A DNA stretch of 64,000 nucleotides from Chelativorans sp. YIM 93263. Lineage in GTDB: Bacteria > Pseudomonadota > Alphaproteobacteria > Rhizobiales > Rhizobiaceae. The notes beneath the pieces are model-generated. The model was not told the DNA's origin. It searched no databases and saw only the letters and a program-made list of their open reading frames with translations. Both the position numbers and the translations under genes were made by a program. Position 1 is the first letter of the stretch, and the number at the start of each line of letters is the position of its first letter. Positions 62,760 through 64,000 of the stretch are shown here, piece by piece. Location of the stretch: positions 540,696-604,695 of the forward strand of contig NZ_JAKCWP010000002.1 of the NCBI RefSeq assembly GCF_028767125.1. The letters are read 5' to 3'.

Positions 62760-63938
62760 ATGCGTTTGCGAAAATTTCTGCTTGGAACCCTGCTTGCTTT
62801 CTCCTTTCCTTCCCTCGCGGCCGCACAGCAATGCGGCGGAGACTTTTCCGCCTGGCGCAGCGGCGTGGAAGCAGAAGCCAGGGAACAAGGCGTGGGGCCG
62901 GAAGGCCTCGCGGCGCTGAGCCGAGCCTCCTTTAATCAGGGCATCATCGACCGCGATCGCGCCCAGGGTGTCTTCACCCAAAGCTTCCGCGAGTTCGCCG
63001 GCCGCATGATCAACAGCTACCGGCTGCAGCACGGGGAAGCCAATCTGCGCAAATACGCCGACACCTTCGCCCGCGCGGAAAGCCAGTTCGGCGTGCCGGG
63101 ACCAGTCATAGCCGCCTTTTGGGCGCTGGAGACCGATTTCGGCGCCAACCAGGGGGATTCTTCCGCGCTCAATGCGCTGGCAAGCCTGGCCTTTGATTGC
63201 CGCCGGCCGGAGCTCTTTCGCCCCGAGCTGATCGCCCTCCTGAAGCTCATCGATCAGGGAACGGTCCCCGCCGACGTCACCGGGGCCTGGGCGGGCGAGA
63301 TCGGACAGCTTCAGATGCTGCCGAGCGACTATTTGAACAAAGGAGTCGACGGTGATGGCGACGGCCGCGTCGACCTGAAGGGCAGCGCGCCCGACGCCAT
63401 TCTGACGGCAGCGAACAAGGTCAGCTCTCTCGGCTGGCGTATGGGCGAGCCCTGGCTTGAAGAAGTCCGTGTTCCGGCCGATCTTCCCTGGGCGGAAACC
63501 GGACGCATGAACAAGCTGCCTCGCTCGGAGTGGTCGCGCATGGGGGTTGCCCAACGCGACGGAAGCCCGTTGCCTGCGGACGGGCTGGAGGCCGGCCTGG
63601 TGCTGCCCATGGGTTATAAAGGCCCGGCGTTCCTGGCTTACGACAATTTCGACATCTTCCTCGAGTGGAATGAGTCGCTGATCTATACGCTGACGGCAGC
63701 GCATCTGGCCGCGCGGCTGGACGGCGCTCCCGCCTTCAATCCCGGCAATCCCGACGAAGGCCTCTCACAGGCCGCCATGAAGGACCTCCAGCGCAAACTC
63801 GAGGAACGTGGATATTATGTTGGCGGCGTCGACGGCATCCTCGGCCTCAACACACGTGAAGCCGTACGCCAGGAGCAATTGCGCCTTGGAATGCCCGCGG
63901 ACGGTTGGCCAACCCGAGAACTGCTGGCAAACATCTGA
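62760..63938 (+). CDS. MltB-type lytic transglycosylase with peptidoglycan-binding domain
   Basis: A 392-residue exported enzyme: signal peptide (residues 1 to about 22), an SLT_2 catalytic domain (about 30-320) with catalytic Glu124 in FWALETDFGANQGD, and a C-terminal PG-binding domain (about 330-390, LQRKLEERGYYVGGVDGILGLNT). It cleaves glycan strands to anhydro-muropeptides. AGGAG lies 7 nt before ATG 62760. It follows the GH25 gene by 17 nt. The last 62 bases of the window (63939-64000) hold no recognisable gene. Confidence 0.9.
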   Translation: MRLRKFLLGTLLAFSFPSLAAAQQCGGDFSAWRSGVEAEAREQGVGPEGLAALSRASFNQGIIDRDRAQGVFTQSFREFAGRMINSYRLQHGEANLRKYADTFARAESQFGVPGPVIAAFWALETDFGANQGDSSALNALASLAFDCRRPELFRPELIALLKLIDQGTVPADVTGAWAGEIGQLQMLPSDYLNKGVDGDGDGRVDLKGSAPDAILTAANKVSSLGWRMGEPWLEEVRVPADLPWAETGRMNKLPRSEWSRMGVAQRDGSPLPADGLEAGLVLPMGYKGPAFLAYDNFDIFLEWNESLIYTLTAAHLAARLDGAPAFNPGNPDEGLSQAAMKDLQRKLEERGYYVGGVDGILGLNTREAVRQEQLRLGMPADGWPTRELLANI

Positions 63939-64000
63939 GGGCTTCCGCAAGCCGACTTTAGGCATACCTATTCGTTCCCGCGCGGTGGTCCGCCGGGGCT

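Overview
The window is about 61-62% GC with densely packed genes and looks like chromosome of an alphaproteobacterium of the order Hyphomicrobiales (Rhizobiales), probably Phyllobacteriaceae-like. The evidence is a RirA iron regulator with Cys91/Cys99/Cys105, a BA14K surface protein, a small DUF1127 protein, the rhizobial order of the division cluster (mraZ to ftsZ, then lpxC, bamD, recN, ligA), an FtsZ with a long C-terminal linker, and btaAB. Genus cannot be fixed from the sequence alone. No tRNA, CRISPR array, insertion sequence or prophage was recognised.

Region 1 (1-2.9 kb): the 3' part of deoC, followed by a two-domain aldehyde dehydrogenase of ALDH16 type whose second domain looks inactive.

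Region 2 (2.9-15.7 kb): an ectoine/hydroxyectoine uptake and catabolism island. doeA/eutD and an ArgE-like M20 deacetylase run leftward. An EhuBCDA ABC importer, eutB, eutC, an AsnC/Lrp regulator (doeX-like), an aldehyde dehydrogenase (doeC-like), a second EutD-like protein and a class III aminotransferase (doeD-like) run rightward. The expected route is uptake, ring opening to N-acetyl-diaminobutyrate, deacetylation, transamination and oxidation to aspartate. The usual deacetylase EutE/DoeB, EutA and the EnuR regulator are not seen here; the ArgE-like gene is the obvious candidate for the missing deacetylase.

Region 3 (15.7-23.3 kb): housekeeping and small genes: maiA-like GST, a MaoC-like protein, rirA, a Sco copper chaperone, prmA, a 58-aa DUF1127 gene with a clean terminator, a three-domain aminopeptidase P, azlCD and a BA14K protein.

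Region 4 (23.3-49.8 kb, leftward): the division and cell wall (dcw) supercluster, transcribed mraZ-rsmH-ftsL-ftsI-murE-murF-mraY-murD-ftsW-murG-murC-murB, then ddl-ftsQ-ftsA-ftsZ, then lpxC, bamD, recN and ligA. It is interrupted between murB and ddl by two genes of opposite strand (DUF5996 and a GNAT-fold protein). Upstream of mraZ lies a four-unit, 10-bp-period TGGGN array matching the known MraZ operator, and further upstream the RNase P RNA gene rnpB with a recognisable promoter.

Region 5 (50.5-64 kb): peptidoglycan hydrolases (SLT-type transglycosylase, AmpD-type amidase, GH25 lysozyme, MltB-type transglycosylase), a DjlA-like co-chaperone, a small lipoprotein, a MarR-type regulator divergent from a fused 5-oxoprolinase with a 22-bp palindrome between them, a cupin, the betaine-lipid genes btaAB behind a possible Pho box, and a class-C-type serine hydrolase.
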